Below are positions 63,247 through 64,000 of a stretch of DNA of 64,000 nt, piece after piece. Position 1 is the stretch's first letter. Each line of letters opens with the position of its first letter. Source of the stretch: PALSA-911 sp963743035 (GTDB lineage: Bacteria > Pseudomonadota > Alphaproteobacteria > Acetobacterales > Acetobacteraceae); the NCBI GenBank assembly GCA_963743035.1, contig CAVUOB010000018.1, positions 496,001 through 560,000 of the forward strand, in the 5' to 3' direction. Position numbers and translations under genes: made by a program. The notes beneath the pieces were generated by a model, which saw only the letters and a list, made by a program, of their open reading frames with translations, was not told the DNA's origin and made no database searches.

Positions 63247-64000
63247 TCAGGCGGCCTTGCTCGCCTTGGCGGCCTCGATCGCCTGCCAGATCACCTCCGG
63301 GGTGGCGGGCATGTCGATATGGCGGATGCCGTATTCGGACAGCGCGTCCACCAGCGCGTTCATCACCGACGGCAGCGCGCCGGCGCAGCCGGCCTCGCCG
63401 CAGCCCTTGGCGCCGAGCAGGTTGGTCTTGGCCGGCACGTTGTGGCTGTCGAAGGCGATCAGCGGCAGATCGTCGGCGCGCGGCATGGCGTAGTCCATGT
63501 AGGAGCCGGTCATGATCTGGCCGTCCTCGTCATAGACCACCCGTTCGCGCAGCGCCTGGCCGATGCCCTGGGCGATGCCGCCATGCGCCTGGCCCTCGAC
63601 CAGCATCGGATTGATGACCACGCCGAAATCATTGACCATCGCGTAGCGGACCACGTCCACCACGCCGGTTTCCGGGTCCACTTCCACCTCGGCGATGTGG
63701 CAGCCATTGGGGAAGGCCCAGGGCGCGCCCTTGTGGATATGCGCGACGTCCAGCGTGGCCGGCACGTCCGGCGGCAGGGGCATGCCGTCGCGCAGCTTCG
63801 CCGCCAGCTCCATGATGCCGATGCCGCGATCGGTGCCGGCGATGGTGAAGCGCCCGGCGCCGAACTCGATATCCGCCACCGCCGCCTCCAGCGCATGCGC
63901 GGCGATCTTGCGGCCGTTTTCGATGACGATCTGGCTGGCCTCCACGATCGCGGCGCCGGAGGTCATGATGGATTTGGAGCCGCCGGTGCCGCCGCCGGCG
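63247..64000 (-). CDS. Molybdenum hydroxylase large subunit (C-terminal part)
   Basis: The frame enters at the right edge and ends at 63247; about 250 residues are visible. They match the C-terminal molybdopterin domain of the xanthine dehydrogenase/CoxL family: PNGCHIAEVEVDPETGVVDV, AMVNDFGVVINPMLVEGQAH, GGIAQGIGQALRERVVYDED and the catalytic Glu in LLGAKGCGEAGCAGALPSVM. It oxidises an aldehyde, purine or CO-type substrate with water as oxygen source; which one cannot be told. The 5' part is beyond the window. Confidence 0.9.
   Translation of the reverse strand, partial: AGGGTGGSKSIMTSGAAIVEASQIVIENGRKIAAHALEAAVADIEFGAGRFTIAGTDRGIGIMELAAKLRDGMPLPPDVPATLDVAHIHKGAPWAFPNGCHIAEVEVDPETGVVDVVRYAMVNDFGVVINPMLVEGQAHGGIAQGIGQALRERVVYDEDGQIMTGSYMDYAMPRADDLPLIAFDSHNVPAKTNLLGAKGCGEAGCAGALPSVMNALVDALSEYGIRHIDMPATPEVIWQAIEAAKASKAA

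Overview
The window is high-GC chromosomal DNA from an alphaproteobacterium, most probably an acetic-acid-bacteria relative (Rhodospirillales/Acetobacteraceae). This is inferred from gene orders typical of that group: dcd-murA-hisG-hisD-infA-maf-rng-yacG, ffh-rpsP-rimM-trmD-rplS-leuCDB, a separate F0 operon with both b and b' subunits, and thrB-rnhA. It is a lineage inference; no 16S gene is present.

Layout. 1-5221 is core metabolism (start of a probable pdxH, fabI, aroC, a double-domain CaiB-type CoA-transferase, an acyl-CoA thioesterase). 5432-15251 is an integrated element of about 9.8 kb in the 3' end of tRNA-Phe, bounded by a 17-bp direct repeat. It carries a replication-type protein, an HNH nuclease, large terminase, HK97-type major capsid protein, prohead protease, a damaged portal gene, an AlpA/excisionase-type HTH and a tyrosine integrase, but no tail, lysis or recognisable small terminase gene. 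15312-23341 has a ClC transporter and the yacG to dcd block. 23463-35021 holds tRNA-Thr, Kup, an MscS channel, a lipoprotein/degenerate-ATPase pair, a small redox cluster (DoxX, WrbA, pirin, LysR), rnhA, thrB and a lipoprotein. 35169-39886 is a tandem glycine riboswitch driving gcvT-gcvH-gcvP. 40156-43985 has an ACT protein, a monooxygenase-like protein and the F0 operon. 44193-49502 is an envelope/secretion region with an amidohydrolase, two PEP-CTERM proteins and an esterase. 49822-56684 is the SRP/ribosome/leucine block, followed by tRNA-Arg. The end holds a membrane glycosyltransferase-like protein, an amidase, a NodT-type outer-membrane factor, serine acetyltransferase and the C-terminal part of a molybdenum hydroxylase.

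Two window-wide patterns stand out. First, many conserved genes (aroC twice, leuC, LysR, pirin, DoxX, HNH, capsid, integrase) are each interrupted by a single extra base while the downstream frame remains perfectly conserved. This most likely reflects sequence errors, but needs checking because aroC and leuC are biosynthetic genes. Second, at least five unrelated genes end in short tandem repeats that span the stop codon and continue downstream.

The most interesting system is the tRNA-Phe element. Its gene content (integrase, AlpA-type regulator, HNH, TerL, capsid, protease, portal, no tail) resembles a capsid-forming phage satellite more than an ordinary prophage remnant.
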